Source of the DNA: Streptomyces sp. TG1A-8 | GTDB lineage: Bacteria > Actinomycetota > Actinomycetes > Streptomycetales > Streptomycetaceae | DNA: 64,000 nucleotides | Direction: 5' to 3' | Assembly (NCBI RefSeq): GCF_030499535.1 | Contig: NZ_JASTLB010000001.1 | Coordinates: forward strand, 1,736,001-1,800,000 | Shown here: positions 38,695 to 47,367 of the stretch, in pieces | How the letters are laid out: every line of letters begins with the position of its first letter | Numbering within the stretch: position 1 is the stretch's first letter | Notes under the pieces: generated by a model | Database searches by the model: none | The model's input: the letters and a program-made list of their open reading frames with translations, nothing else | What the model was told of the DNA's origin: nothing | Made by a program: the position numbers and the translations under genes

Positions 38695-40269
38695 TCACCC
38701 GCCCTGGCCCCGGGCAGCCAGCAACCTGACCAGCTCCAGCCGCTTGATCTTGGTCGTGGCGGTCTGCGGCAGGTCCCCCAGCCTCCACTGCACCGGGTCC
38801 GCCATCGGCGGCAGGGGGGCCGCCGCGCGCTTCCAGGCCGCCAGGTCCAGCGGCTTGTCGCCCTTGGTGCACACCACCGGCACGGCCCGGCCGTCCGCAC
38901 CGGGGACGATGATGACCTCGGCCAGTTCCTCCAGCGTGCCGAACAGCGTGTCCTCGGCGGCGAGCGTGCTGCCGAAGCCGTCGATCAGGTCGACCTCGCG
39001 GTCCAGCAGGTGCACGCAGCCCCACTTGGTGCGGTAGCCGACATCGCCCATCCGCCACCAGCCGTCCCGGGACACCTGGGCGTCATAGCGCTCCTGCTCG
39101 CCCAGGTAGGTGACGATCCGTCCGTCACTGCGGACCTCTATGTATCCCGGGTTCCGCTCGGACGGCGGGTTCCCGTCACGGCTGACGACGCGGACGTCGG
39201 TCATGCCGGGGAAGGGCATGCCGACACAGCGGCCGTCGTCCTCCAGCGTACGGCGCCTGGTGAAGGCGCGTACCACCGCCGGACCCACCTCGCTCTGCCC
39301 GTAGAGCTGGCCGAACAGCGGCGAGGTGCGCCGGCTGGCCCGCAGCAGCCGGTGCACGGTGCGCGGGTGGATCGCGTCGAAGGTGCTGCTGAAGAGCTTG
39401 ACGTTGGACATCGGGCCGCGTGGATCGTCCGCCAGCCCCTCCCACTCCATGAAGGAGTTGGGGTGCGCCTCCAGGATGCCCGGCTTCAACCGGGCGAACA
39501 GGTCGCCGATGTGCTCCGGGTCCGACTCGCGGAGCACCACCAGCGGGAACCCGCGGTGGAGCGCGATGGCGAGCGCGGTGATGAGCCGGGAGTGCACGAA
39601 GGAAACGTGTATCGCGACGGTCTCCCGGCCCCGGATCAACGGCCGCAGGACGGACGCCTGCGGGCGGTAACGCGACTGGAGGCTGAAGCCGGTGTGCACG
39701 GCCAGCTTCGGCAGGCCGGTCGTGCCCGAGGTATGGGTGATCAGGGTGGGCCGGGAGGCGGGCGCGATGACCGGGGCGACGCGCCCGGCCCCGGCCAGCG
39801 ACCCCAGTTCGACGGCGTTGCGGTGGCTGCCGGAGGTCAGTACCACCTGCTCGGCGAGGTCGAAGACGGCCGCCGGCAGCTCGTTCTCCACCTTGGCCAG
39901 GTCGGTGACGAGGAACGGTCTGACCGTCCGGCGCACCAGCTCGGCTACGGTCTCCCCGTCGAGCTTCGGCGAGAGCAGCACCGGGACGCCGCCGATACGG
40001 GCCACCGCGCAGGCCAGCAGGGTGATGTCGAAGCCGTCGGACTTGAAGACGACCACGCGCCGGCCGGGGCGGACCTTCGCGGCCCACAGCCGTGCGGCGA
40101 TGTCGTCCACCAGATCGGCCACTTCCGCGATGGTCGCCCGGCGGCCCAGCTGCGGGGCGATGTCCAGGTCGTGGTCCAGGATCAGTACGTTCGACCCGTG
40201 CCGGGCGGCGGCCCGCTCGAAGAGCCTCCCGAGTTGAATGCCCTGGTTTCCGATGCGTTGAAGAAGCAC
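38695..40269 (-). CDS. AMP-forming ligase (ANL superfamily), copy 2
   Basis: 524-residue paralogue of the ligase at 31226, colinear throughout: 'THTSGTTGLPKLA', 'LYGQSEVGPAVV', 'GWWRMGDVGYRTKWG' and the C-terminal 'TATTKIKRLEL' lysine. GTG start with GAGAGGG upstream. Two full-length copies on either side of the nitrate module suggest duplication followed by different roles, for example one activating an acid and the other handling an amine with nitrite. I cannot separate these from motifs alone. The next gene upstream on the same strand (SRPBCC protein, start 40906) probably shares its transcript. Confidence 0.9.
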   Translation of the reverse strand: MLLQRIGNQGIQLGRLFERAAARHGSNVLILDHDLDIAPQLGRRATIAEVADLVDDIAARLWAAKVRPGRRVVVFKSDGFDITLLACAVARIGGVPVLLSPKLDGETVAELVRRTVRPFLVTDLAKVENELPAAVFDLAEQVVLTSGSHRNAVELGSLAGAGRVAPVIAPASRPTLITHTSGTTGLPKLAVHTGFSLQSRYRPQASVLRPLIRGRETVAIHVSFVHSRLITALAIALHRGFPLVVLRESDPEHIGDLFARLKPGILEAHPNSFMEWEGLADDPRGPMSNVKLFSSTFDAIHPRTVHRLLRASRRTSPLFGQLYGQSEVGPAVVRAFTRRRTLEDDGRCVGMPFPGMTDVRVVSRDGNPPSERNPGYIEVRSDGRIVTYLGEQERYDAQVSRDGWWRMGDVGYRTKWGCVHLLDREVDLIDGFGSTLAAEDTLFGTLEELAEVIIVPGADGRAVPVVCTKGDKPLDLAAWKRAAAPLPPMADPVQWRLGDLPQTATTKIKRLELVRLLAARGQGG

Positions 40270-40363
40270 CTGCCCGCCCTCTCAGCCGCGCTACGCGATG
40301 CCGTTCCTGGAACAGTGGAAGGTCGTACGGGAACCCGTGGTGAGCCGTTTCGGAAAGGACGTG

Positions 40364-40906
40364 TCACTGCTTCTCGATGACGGCCTTGACACGTTCCAAA
40401 GTGGCCGCGAGATCACCGGCGACCTTGTCGCCCCACTCCTTGAAGAACTGCTGCTTCCGCGTCTCGTCCATTTCCGCGGTGATGCCGAGGATGCCTTCGG
40501 TGGCGGTGTCCATCCGGAAGTGATGGGTCAGCACGCTGCCCCCGGCCGCGGCCTCGATGTCGAAGGCCCAGACACTGCTCTGCTTCCGCCCTGCGGAGTC
40601 GTGCATCGCCCAGCGGAAGGTGCGCCCCGGCTCGGCGGCCACGACTTCGGCGTAGGTGGTCCATGTCCCGCGGACCACCGGCGCCCAGCTCACGACATCC
40701 GGGCTTCGCAGGTTCTCGCCCCGGAACACCGCGCCCACGGTGGCCGGCTCGCCGACGACCCAGGTGCCGCCCTGGCATTCCGGACTCCACTCCCCGCTGC
40801 GCGGGAGGCAGCTGATCAGCTCATAGATTTCCTGTGGCGTGGCCGAAATGCGGATCTCGGCGCTGGACCGGAAAAGCGGCTCGGTTGCCCTGCTGGTTTC
40901 ACCCAT
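40364..40906 (-). CDS. SRPBCC (polyketide cyclase/START-like) protein
   Basis: 180 residues. The helix-grip fold of the polyketide_cyc2 group is recognised by 'EIRISATPQEIYELISCLPR' at the start, the W/P-containing strand 'GEWSPECQGGTWV', and the C-terminal long helix 'DKVAGDLAATLERVKAVIEK'. Such proteins bind small hydrophobic molecules and may catalyse cyclisation or hydration, or only carry. It lies 94 bp upstream of ligase 2 on the same strand, so it probably acts on an aromatic intermediate of the island. Confidence 0.85.
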   Translation of the reverse strand: MGETSRATEPLFRSSAEIRISATPQEIYELISCLPRSGEWSPECQGGTWVVGEPATVGAVFRGENLRSPDVVSWAPVVRGTWTTYAEVVAAEPGRTFRWAMHDSAGRKQSSVWAFDIEAAAGGSVLTHHFRMDTATEGILGITAEMDETRKQQFFKEWGDKVAGDLAATLERVKAVIEKQ

Positions 40907-40963
40907 GCCGGGAATGGTGGCAGAGCCGTCCCGGCACAGGTCAAAGCCCCGATCGCTGGTACG

Positions 40964-41437
40964 TCAAGTTGCGCGGTCCGGCTGCGCGCCGCCACCGCCG
41001 GCCGGTACGAGGTCCCGGACGAAGTGCAACGCCGCGATCGACATGCGTCGAGCGTGGTAGAAACGGTGCGCACCGTGGTTGGACACCCCGGAGTCGAGCT
41101 CGATCCGGACGCACCCGGCGTCCCGCGCCCGCGCCTCCAACTCGGCCATCAGTCGCGCACCGACGCCACCGGAACGCGCCTCGGGACGGGTCACCAGGTC
41201 GTCGACGAAGAGCAACCGGCCACGGCTGGTCGCCAGCACCCGGTGCGCGGCAACCGCGAGGCAGCGCCCGCCACCGTCATAGGCAGCGGTGAACACCAGT
41301 CCCTGCAGGTGCGCTTCGGCGGCGAACTCCCGGAACCCGAGCGCCGTCAGACCCGGCCGCAGACCACGGATCAGCGGGGCTACGTCGGACATCATGGCGG
41401 GCTGGTCCGGCGTCAGGTCGACCACGGTCAGTTCCAC
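40964..41437 (-). CDS. GNAT family N-acetyltransferase
   Basis: 157 residues starting VELTVVDLTPDQP. The acetyl-CoA motif A is 'VDDLVTRPEARSGGVGARLM' with the Q/RxxGxG/A core, followed by 'LDSGVSNHGAHRFYHARRM', typical of GNAT proteins that modify amines. The GTG at 41437 is chosen because a TAGAGT hexamer ends 7 bp upstream and there is no ribosome site, which fits a leaderless transcript; a GTG at 41446 is the alternative. It marks the right edge of the island. Substrate is unknown. Confidence 0.85.
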   Translation of the reverse strand: MELTVVDLTPDQPAMMSDVAPLIRGLRPGLTALGFREFAAEAHLQGLVFTAAYDGGGRCLAVAAHRVLATSRGRLLFVDDLVTRPEARSGGVGARLMAELEARARDAGCVRIELDSGVSNHGAHRFYHARRMSIAALHFVRDLVPAGGGGAQPDRAT

Positions 41438-41650
41438 ACCGATCACTCTACGGCCGACCGACTCGGAACTCCCGCCGGCCCGTTCGTCCCAGCCGCTCGG
41501 CCCGTTCGAAGCCGGGGGTTCCCGACCGGCGCTCGGAACCCGGTCGCACGGCAGGCCGACCGGGCCCCTGCGGCGCGTCACCACGCGGACCGGGGCGATC
41601 ACCGATGGACGCAGGCCAGCCGGCACCGCACCCGCACGCCCGGCATGGGA

Positions 41651-41680
41651 CCTGCGTGGACCTGCGTGGACCTGCGTGGA
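41651..41680. repeat. Three tandem copies of CCTGCGTGGA
   Basis: 10-bp unit repeated three times exactly, in the 1.05-kb gap 41438-42493 that also holds the tRNA-like sequence. A second short array, CCGGTAGGA twice plus one variant, is at 42141-42167. I see no protein gene in this gap. Confidence 0.7.
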
Positions 41681-41830
41681 GGGGAAGAAGCGGCCGGGGC
41701 GGTGCGGGTTCCCTGCCACGCGGCGAGGTCCCCTCGCGTGAACCCCGTCAGCGACGCGTCAGTGCGGGGTCAGCGGGACCTGTCACGGTGGTGACCGTGA
41801 ACGGCACGGGAGACCGGGGGCCGGACACGG

Positions 41831-41929
<99 letters not shown>

Positions 41930-42493
41930 GACGCCGCGCGCCCTGCCGGCTTCCACGCCGCGGACGACGGGCCTGCGGCCCGGTCCGTGCGGTCGCTGCC
42001 GGGCGGCACCGGTTCCTTCGCGGCCGGCGGTCCACGGGCGCGCCCTCCCGGCGCCGGGAGACCGCCGTGCAGGACGGTGCCCCGCGCGGGGCCCGGACGT
42101 GCCGGGCGCGGCCGGCCCCGGCCACCCGCGGTCCGGACGACCGGTAGGACCGGTAGGACCGGTAAGGCCAGCGCCGGTTCCGGCGTCCAGTACAACCACC
42201 CCCCTCCCCGCCCCCGCCCCCGCCGACGTCGGGGTCGGGGTCGCGGGTGACGCCTGGGGCGCCCCCTGCGTCCGGATCGCCTCGCACCACGCCGTGCCCC
42301 GGCCCCCGGGGGGCCGGTGGCCCGGTCCGGGGGACCGACGGGACGACCCGAGGGGGCCGGCGGGACGGCGCACCCGGGCCCGTTCGCGGAGCCGGAGAAA
42401 AATCCGGGCGGCGATGTCGAGAATCCGCGGCCTGCTTCGTCCCCGCAGTGAACGCGACCACAATGGGCCGCACCAACACCCAGGAGAAGCACG

Positions 42494-42901
42494 ATGGCCA
42501 AGTACTTGCTGCTCAAGCACTACCGCGGCGCCCCGGCCGCGGTCAACGACGTGCCCATGGACCGGTGGACGCCGGAGGAGGTCTCGGCGCACATGCAGTA
42601 CATGAGCGACTTCGCGGTCCGGCTCGAGGGGACCGGCGAGTTCGTCGACGGCCAGGCGCTCGCCCCCGAGGGGGCGTGGGTCCGGTACGACGGCGAGGGG
42701 CGTCCGCCGGTGACCGACGGCCCGTTCGCCGAGACCAAGGACCTCATCGCCGGCTGGATGGTGATCGACGTCGACAGCTACGAGCGCGCCGTCGAACTGG
42801 CCGGGGAGCTGTCGGCCGCCCCCGGGGCGGGCGGGAAGCCGATCCACGAGTGGCTGGAGGTGCGTCCGTTCCTGACCGCGCCGCCCACCATCACGGAGTG
42901 A
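42494..42901 (+). CDS. YCII-related (DGPF domain) protein
   Basis: 135 residues with the diagnostic 'VTDGPFAETKDLIAGWMVID' stretch. DGPF proteins are small, probably dimeric proteins encoded next to ECF42-type sigma factors. Its stop overlaps the sigma factor start (GTGA), so the two are made together. The biochemical role is not established. Confidence 0.92.
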   Translation: MAKYLLLKHYRGAPAAVNDVPMDRWTPEEVSAHMQYMSDFAVRLEGTGEFVDGQALAPEGAWVRYDGEGRPPVTDGPFAETKDLIAGWMVIDVDSYERAVELAGELSAAPGAGGKPIHEWLEVRPFLTAPPTITE

Positions 42902-44055
42902 CCCCCGAGGTGGACGAGTCCCTGCTCCGCAGCCTCACGCCGGGCGTGCTCGCCGTCCTCGTGCGCCGCGGAGCCGATTTCGCGGCGGCCGAGGACGCGG
43001 TGCAGGACGCGCTGGTCGAGGCGGTCCGCGTCTGGCCGGCCGACCCCCCGCGGGATGCGAAGGGCTGGCTGGTCACCGTGGCCTGGCGCCGGTTCCTCGA
43101 CGCGACCCGGGCGGACGCCGCCCGCCGCCGGCGCGAGGACCTCGTCGACGAGGAGCCGGCGTCCGGGCCCGCGCCCGCGGTGGACGACACGCTCCAGCTC
43201 TACTTCCTGTGCGCCCACCCGTCGCTGACGCCGGCGTCCGCGGTCGCGCTCACGCTGCGCGCCGTCGGCGGGCTGACCACCCGCCAGATCGCCCGGGCCT
43301 ACCTGGTGCCCGAGGCGACCATGGCGCAGCGCATCAGCCGGGCCAAGCGCACCGTCTCCGGCGTGCGGTTCGACCGGCCCGGCGACGTCGCCACCGTGCT
43401 GCGCGTCCTCTACCTGGTCTTCAACGAGGGCTACTCCGGTGACGTCGACCTCGCCACCGAGGCCATCCGGCTCACCCGGCAGCTCGCGGCCCGGGTCGAC
43501 CACCCCGAGGTGGCGGGGCTGCTCGCCCTCATGCTGCTCCACCACGCCCGGCGCGCCGCCCGGACCGCGCCCGACGGCAGCCTGGTGCCGCTCGCCGAGC
43601 AGGACCGCGGCCGGTGGGACACCCGGGCGATCGCCGAGGGCGTCGGGATCCTCCAGGCGGCCCTCGCCCGCGACCGGCTGGGCGAGTTCCAGGCCCAGGC
43701 CGCCGTCGCGGCGCTGCACGCCGACGCGCCCACCGCCGAGGAGACCGACTGGGTGCAGATCGTCGAGTGGTACGACGAGCTCGCGCGCCTGACCGACAGC
43801 CCGGTCGTCCGGCTCAACCGCGCGGTGGCCGTCGGCGAGGCCGACGGGCCGCGCGCCGGTCTGGCCGCGCTCGCGGCACTGGACGACTCGCTGCCCCGCC
43901 ACGCCGCGGTGGCGGCGTACCTCCACGAACGCGACGGCGACCTGGTGACGGCGGCGCGGCTGTACGCCGAGGCGGCGCGGAAGGCGTCCAGCCTCGCCGA
44001 GCGCGACCACCTGACGCGCCGGGCCGCCCGGCTCAACGCCCGCGGCTGCCGCTGA
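42898..44055 (+). CDS. ECF42-type RNA polymerase sigma factor
   Basis: 385 residues from a GTG inside the DGPF stop. Region 2 is 'FAAAEDAVQDALVEAVRVWP' and 'GWLVTVAWRRFLDATRADAA'; region 4 is 'LTTRQIARAYLVPEATMAQRI'. The long C-terminal extension of about 200 residues with TPR-like helices ('LARDRLGEFQAQAAVAALHA', 'EWYDELARLTDSPVVRLNRA') is typical of ECF42 and may replace an anti-sigma factor in control. The regulated promoters probably include its own operon. A 15-bp hairpin follows. Confidence 0.93.
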   Translation: MTPEVDESLLRSLTPGVLAVLVRRGADFAAAEDAVQDALVEAVRVWPADPPRDAKGWLVTVAWRRFLDATRADAARRRREDLVDEEPASGPAPAVDDTLQLYFLCAHPSLTPASAVALTLRAVGGLTTRQIARAYLVPEATMAQRISRAKRTVSGVRFDRPGDVATVLRVLYLVFNEGYSGDVDLATEAIRLTRQLAARVDHPEVAGLLALMLLHHARRAARTAPDGSLVPLAEQDRGRWDTRAIAEGVGILQAALARDRLGEFQAQAAVAALHADAPTAEETDWVQIVEWYDELARLTDSPVVRLNRAVAVGEADGPRAGLAALAALDDSLPRHAAVAAYLHERDGDLVTAARLYAEAARKASSLAERDHLTRRAARLNARGCR

Positions 44056-44085
44056 CGGGCCGGTGCCCGGATGCGTCCGCGCGGG

Positions 44086-44126
44086 CGGGGCCCCGCACCG
44101 CTCGGTCCGGACGGTGCGGGGCCCCG
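44086..44126 (+). terminator. Terminator of the DGPF-sigma operon
   Basis: Perfect 15-bp stem (44086-44100 and 44112-44126) with an 11-nt loop, 30 bp beyond the sigma gene stop. The rest of the gap to 44429 shows only the proS promoter. Confidence 0.8.
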
Positions 44127-44416
44127 GGCTGCCGCCCCGCAGCCGGGCCGCCGGCGGCCGGCGCACCGGCCGGAGCGGGACGCGGCGGCCGGCGTCCGGT
44201 CCGCGGGCCGTCGCGTCGGGCGGGCCGCGGGACGTGTCCCGCGGGGACGCGGGCATACGGCCGCGGGGGGCCCGGCCCTCTCCGTCCCGGTCCGCCACCG
44301 AAGCGCGAGCGTCCACGCCGCGCCCCGCGCGGCGGTCCCTCCCCACCCGTACGGCAGGGCGCGGCCGTCGCCTCCGGCCGGGAAGTAATCGTTCGCACGC
44401 GCGCGAGGCCCGCACC

Positions 44417-44422
44417 TACCAT
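44417..44422 (+). promoter_or_regulatory. -10 hexamer of proS, leaderless arrangement
   Basis: TACCAT ends 7 bp before the ATG at 44430 and no ribosome site precedes that ATG, so transcription probably begins at or next to the start codon. The other in-frame ATG (44421) overlaps the hexamer. Confidence 0.6.
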
Positions 44423-44429
44423 GCCGGTC

Positions 44430-45842
44430 ATGGCAAAGGCTCCCGTTCTCACGCCCCGGGCGGACGACTTCCCGCGCTGGTACCAGGACCTGATCGGCAA
44501 GGCCGAGCTGGCCGACAACGGCCCGGTGCGCGGCACCATGGTGATCCGACCGTACGGCTACGGGCTGTGGGAGCGGATGCAGGCCGAGATGGACGCCCGG
44601 ATCAAGGCGGCGGGCGCCCGGAACGCCTACTTCCCGCTGCTGATCCCGCAGTCCCACCTCTCCAGGGAGGCCGACCACGTCGAGGGCTTCGCACCCGAGC
44701 TGGCGGTGGTCACGCACGGGGGTGGCAAGGAGCTGGAGGAGCCGGCGGTGGTCCGGCCCACCTCCGAGACGATCGTCAACGACTACTTCTCCAAGTGGGT
44801 GCAGAGCTACCGCGACCTGCCCCTGCTGATCAACCAGTGGGCCAACGTGGTCCGCTGGGAGCTGCGGCCCCGCCTGTTCCTGCGCACGACCGAGTTCCTG
44901 TGGCAGGAGGGGCACACCGCGCACGCCACGTACGAGGAGGCGCGCGACTTCGCCGCGCACATCCAGCGGGACGTCTACGGCGACTTCCTGGCGAACGTCC
45001 TCGCCATGGACTTCGTCGCCGGCCGCAAGACGGCCCGGGAGCGCTTCGCCGGTGCCGTCAACACGCTCACGCTGGAGAGCATGATGGGCGACGGCAAGGC
45101 CCTGCAGATGGCGACCAGCCACGAGCTGGGCCAGAACTTCGCGAAGGCGTCCCACACCCGCTACCTGTCCAGGGACGGCTCCCAGGAGTACGTCTGGCAG
45201 ACCTCCTGGGGTTCGACCACCCGGATGATCGGCGCCCTCGTCATGGCGCACGGCGACGACGACGGCCTCCGCGTCCCGCCGCGGCTGGCCCAGGTGCAGG
45301 CGGTCGTCCTGGCGGTCAAGGACGACGGGGCGGTCCTGGCCGAGGTCCGGCGGATCAGTGACCGGCTGGCGGCGGCGGGGGTCCGCGTGCAGGTCGACGA
45401 CCGCACCGACACGCCGTTCGGCCGCCGCGCGGTCGACTGGGAGCTCAAGGGGGTGCCCGTACGGATCGAGGTCGGGCCGCGTGATCTGCGGGACGGCACC
45501 GCGGTGCTGGTCCGCCGCATCACGGGGAGCAGGGGACCGGTGGCCGTCGATGCGCTGCCCGGGATCGTGCCCGGGGTGCTGGCGGACGACCAGGCGCTGC
45601 TGCTGGCGCAGTCCCGCCGGCGCCGCGAGGACCGTACCGTCGAGGTGACGACGGTCGGCGAGGCCGTGGAGGCCGCGGGCTCCGGCTGGGCGCGCATCCC
45701 CTGGGCCGCGCTGGGTCCGGCGGGCGAGGCGGAGCTGGCCGAGCGGGGCGTGTCCGTGCGGTGCCTGCTGGCCGCGGACGGCTCGGTCCCCACGAGCGAC
45801 GACCAGCCGGGCAACGTCGCCGTGGTGGCACGCGCCTACTGA
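44430..45842 (+). CDS. proS: Prolyl-tRNA synthetase, short archaeal/eukaryal-type
   Basis: 470-residue class II synthetase charging tRNA-Pro. Motif 2 is 'VRWELRPRLFLRTTEFLWQE' followed by 'GHTAHATYEEA'; motif 3 contains 'WGSTTRMIGALVMAHGDDDG'. It has the C-terminal zinc-like domain of the archaeal/eukaryal form and no bacterial editing insertion, unlike the roughly 570-residue bacterial enzyme also found in Streptomyces. It is therefore probably a second ProRS. The transcript looks leaderless. A duplicate synthetase can confer resistance to prolyl-adenylate mimics; nothing here links it directly to an inhibitor. Confidence 0.93.
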   Translation: MAKAPVLTPRADDFPRWYQDLIGKAELADNGPVRGTMVIRPYGYGLWERMQAEMDARIKAAGARNAYFPLLIPQSHLSREADHVEGFAPELAVVTHGGGKELEEPAVVRPTSETIVNDYFSKWVQSYRDLPLLINQWANVVRWELRPRLFLRTTEFLWQEGHTAHATYEEARDFAAHIQRDVYGDFLANVLAMDFVAGRKTARERFAGAVNTLTLESMMGDGKALQMATSHELGQNFAKASHTRYLSRDGSQEYVWQTSWGSTTRMIGALVMAHGDDDGLRVPPRLAQVQAVVLAVKDDGAVLAEVRRISDRLAAAGVRVQVDDRTDTPFGRRAVDWELKGVPVRIEVGPRDLRDGTAVLVRRITGSRGPVAVDALPGIVPGVLADDQALLLAQSRRRREDRTVEVTTVGEAVEAAGSGWARIPWAALGPAGEAELAERGVSVRCLLAADGSVPTSDDQPGNVAVVARAY

Positions 45843-45858
45843 CGTCCCGGACCGGCGT

Positions 45859-45914
45859 GCGCAGGGGCCCGGCGCCCGTGGTCCGCGTGGATCACGGGCG
45901 CCGGGCCCCTGCGC
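45859..45914. terminator. Bidirectional terminator between proS and GH43 gene
   Basis: Perfect 22-bp stem (45859-45880 and 45893-45914) with a 12-nt loop between converging genes. Confidence 0.9.
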
Positions 45915-45985
45915 CCGTCCGGCGGGGCCGCCGTGGCGTCCGGCCGCCGCAGGCGGCCCCCCTCGTCGGCCGGGGCCCCGCGCCG

Positions 45986-47056
45986 CTACTCGAAGAACTT
46001 CAGGCTCCAGCCGGTGTCGGTGTGGGAGCCGGGGACGTTGGCGCGGCTGTAGGTGGTGTTGCCCCACCAGCAGAACGAACCGGTGTACCAGTAGCGGTTG
46101 TCCCAGCTGTACGGCGTGCCCTTCGGCACCGCGTGGAACATCAGGGGGAAGGTCGGCCCGGCCGGCGGGCTGGTGCCGATGTCGCCGTTGAGCAGGACGA
46201 AGCTGTGGTGCCCGGGACCGTTGACGTGGAGGGTCGGGTCCCAGCCGCGCATCATGGTCGCGGAGTTGGAGCCGAACAGGCAGCCGTTCGACTTGTACCA
46301 GTCCCACACGTACGTCGGGTCGCCGCCGGCCCGCAGCCGCAGGTCGGCCAGGCAGTACTGCTCGCTCCAGCTGCCGTTGGCCGAGTAGACGATGTGCAGC
46401 TGCCCGTTGGGGTCCTTGATCGCCTCGGGCGCCTCGTTGATGAACGGGTTGCCGACCACCCGCTCCCAGCTCTCGCGCGGCTGCGAGATGACGTACCGCG
46501 CTCCGGTCGGCGTGGTGGGGCTGCTCATCCGGGCGATGTAGAGGTTCTGCTCGACGTTGGTGTCGCCGGCCCAGCCCGACCAGACAAACCAGCGCTGCCC
46601 GTTGAAGGTGAACATGGTCCCGTCGATGGCCCACTTGTCGTCCGGCAGGGCCAGCTTCGTCTCGGTTCCGTAGCCGGTGTCCGGGCTGGCGGAGCTGATC
46701 ACGTACATCCGGTGGGCCGATCCGCCGCCGGCCGAGAAGTAGATGTAGTAGCGGCCGCCGTCCATGACGAGTTCCGGAGCCCAGACCTCACCGCGGCCCC
46801 GGGTGTCCGACCAGACCTGCCGGGCCGGCGCCGAGGCGAGGGCGTCCGTCGACGCGGCCTGCCGCACGACGATGCCACCGCCGGTCGACTGGACCGAGAT
46901 GTAGGTGGTGCCGACCCGGATGACGCTCGGGTCGGCGGCCCGCAGAGCGGTCTGTCCCGCCTGGGCGGGGCCGGCGGACGTCAGCGACATCGCGATGGCG
47001 AGGACGCCGGACAGCACGAAGGCCGCCGCACCGGAAAGACAGCGAGAGAGTCTCAT
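45986..47056 (-). CDS. Secreted GH43 family glycosidase
   Basis: 356-residue five-bladed beta-propeller hydrolase of the arabinanase/xylosidase family. The signal peptide spans about residues 1-33 (MRLSRCLSGAAAFVLSG, cleavage near AQA). The catalytic acidic residues are likely in 'RAADPSVIRVG' (base), 'WAIDGTMF' (pKa modulator) and 'INEAPEAIKDP' (acid). The start at 47056 is favoured over 47107 because it opens the signal peptide. A perfect TGAGAGCGCTCTCA operator lies 150 bp upstream, so a LacI-type repressor probably controls it in response to an arabino- or xylo-oligosaccharide. Confidence 0.9.
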   Translation of the reverse strand: MRLSRCLSGAAAFVLSGVLAIAMSLTSAGPAQAGQTALRAADPSVIRVGTTYISVQSTGGGIVVRQAASTDALASAPARQVWSDTRGRGEVWAPELVMDGGRYYIYFSAGGGSAHRMYVISSASPDTGYGTETKLALPDDKWAIDGTMFTFNGQRWFVWSGWAGDTNVEQNLYIARMSSPTTPTGARYVISQPRESWERVVGNPFINEAPEAIKDPNGQLHIVYSANGSWSEQYCLADLRLRAGGDPTYVWDWYKSNGCLFGSNSATMMRGWDPTLHVNGPGHHSFVLLNGDIGTSPPAGPTFPLMFHAVPKGTPYSWDNRYWYTGSFCWWGNTTYSRANVPGSHTDTGWSLKFFE

Positions 47057-47205
47057 GGTTCCGTTCCCTGGTCGGCCCGCGCGGCACCGCCGGGCCGACC
47101 GGGACACGGCACGAGGACGGCGACCGGCCGGCGCCGCGCCGGAGGGGTCTGCGGAGGTGGGCCCGGCTGCCGAGGTCCCGCACCGCCGTGCCGGGGCACA
47201 TCTCC

Positions 47206-47219
47206 TGAGAGCGCTCTCA
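47206..47219. promoter_or_regulatory. LacI-type operator of the GH43 gene
   Basis: TGAGAGCGCTCTCA is a perfect 14-bp palindrome, very close to the CebR operator TGGGAGCGCTCCCA of Streptomyces cellulase genes, so another LacI-family repressor for plant polysaccharide genes is likely. The remainder of 47057-47367 has only this site and a terminator. Confidence 0.7.
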
Positions 47220-47319
47220 CAGCATCCGAGATTGCAGAGGACATGTCAATAGGTCCGCTGCGGCGGGGACGCACGTCCCCGCGCGGCTGCCCGGCGGGTG
47301 GGTGCCCGTGGGACGGCAC

Positions 47320-47348
47320 GGCCGGCACCGGGACGACCGGTGCCGGCC
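47320..47348 (-). terminator. Terminator after dasD
   Basis: Perfect 12-bp stem with a 5-nt loop, 20 bp beyond the glycosidase stop codon. Confidence 0.75.
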
Positions 47349-47367
47349 TGGGCCCGCCCGCCGGGGT

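Noticed and set aside
26344..40269. Benzoxazole cluster of the nataxazole/A33853/caboxamycin kind
   Set aside because: It shares 3-hydroxyanthranilate and ligases, but I see no amidohydrolase-like or condensing gene for ring formation, and those clusters are not known to me to contain nitrate reduction genes.
43431..46634. 1067-codon minus-strand frame over the sigma factor, proS and GH43 region
   Set aside because: Only the part shared with GH43 in a different frame has coding character; the rest is antisense to two certain genes.
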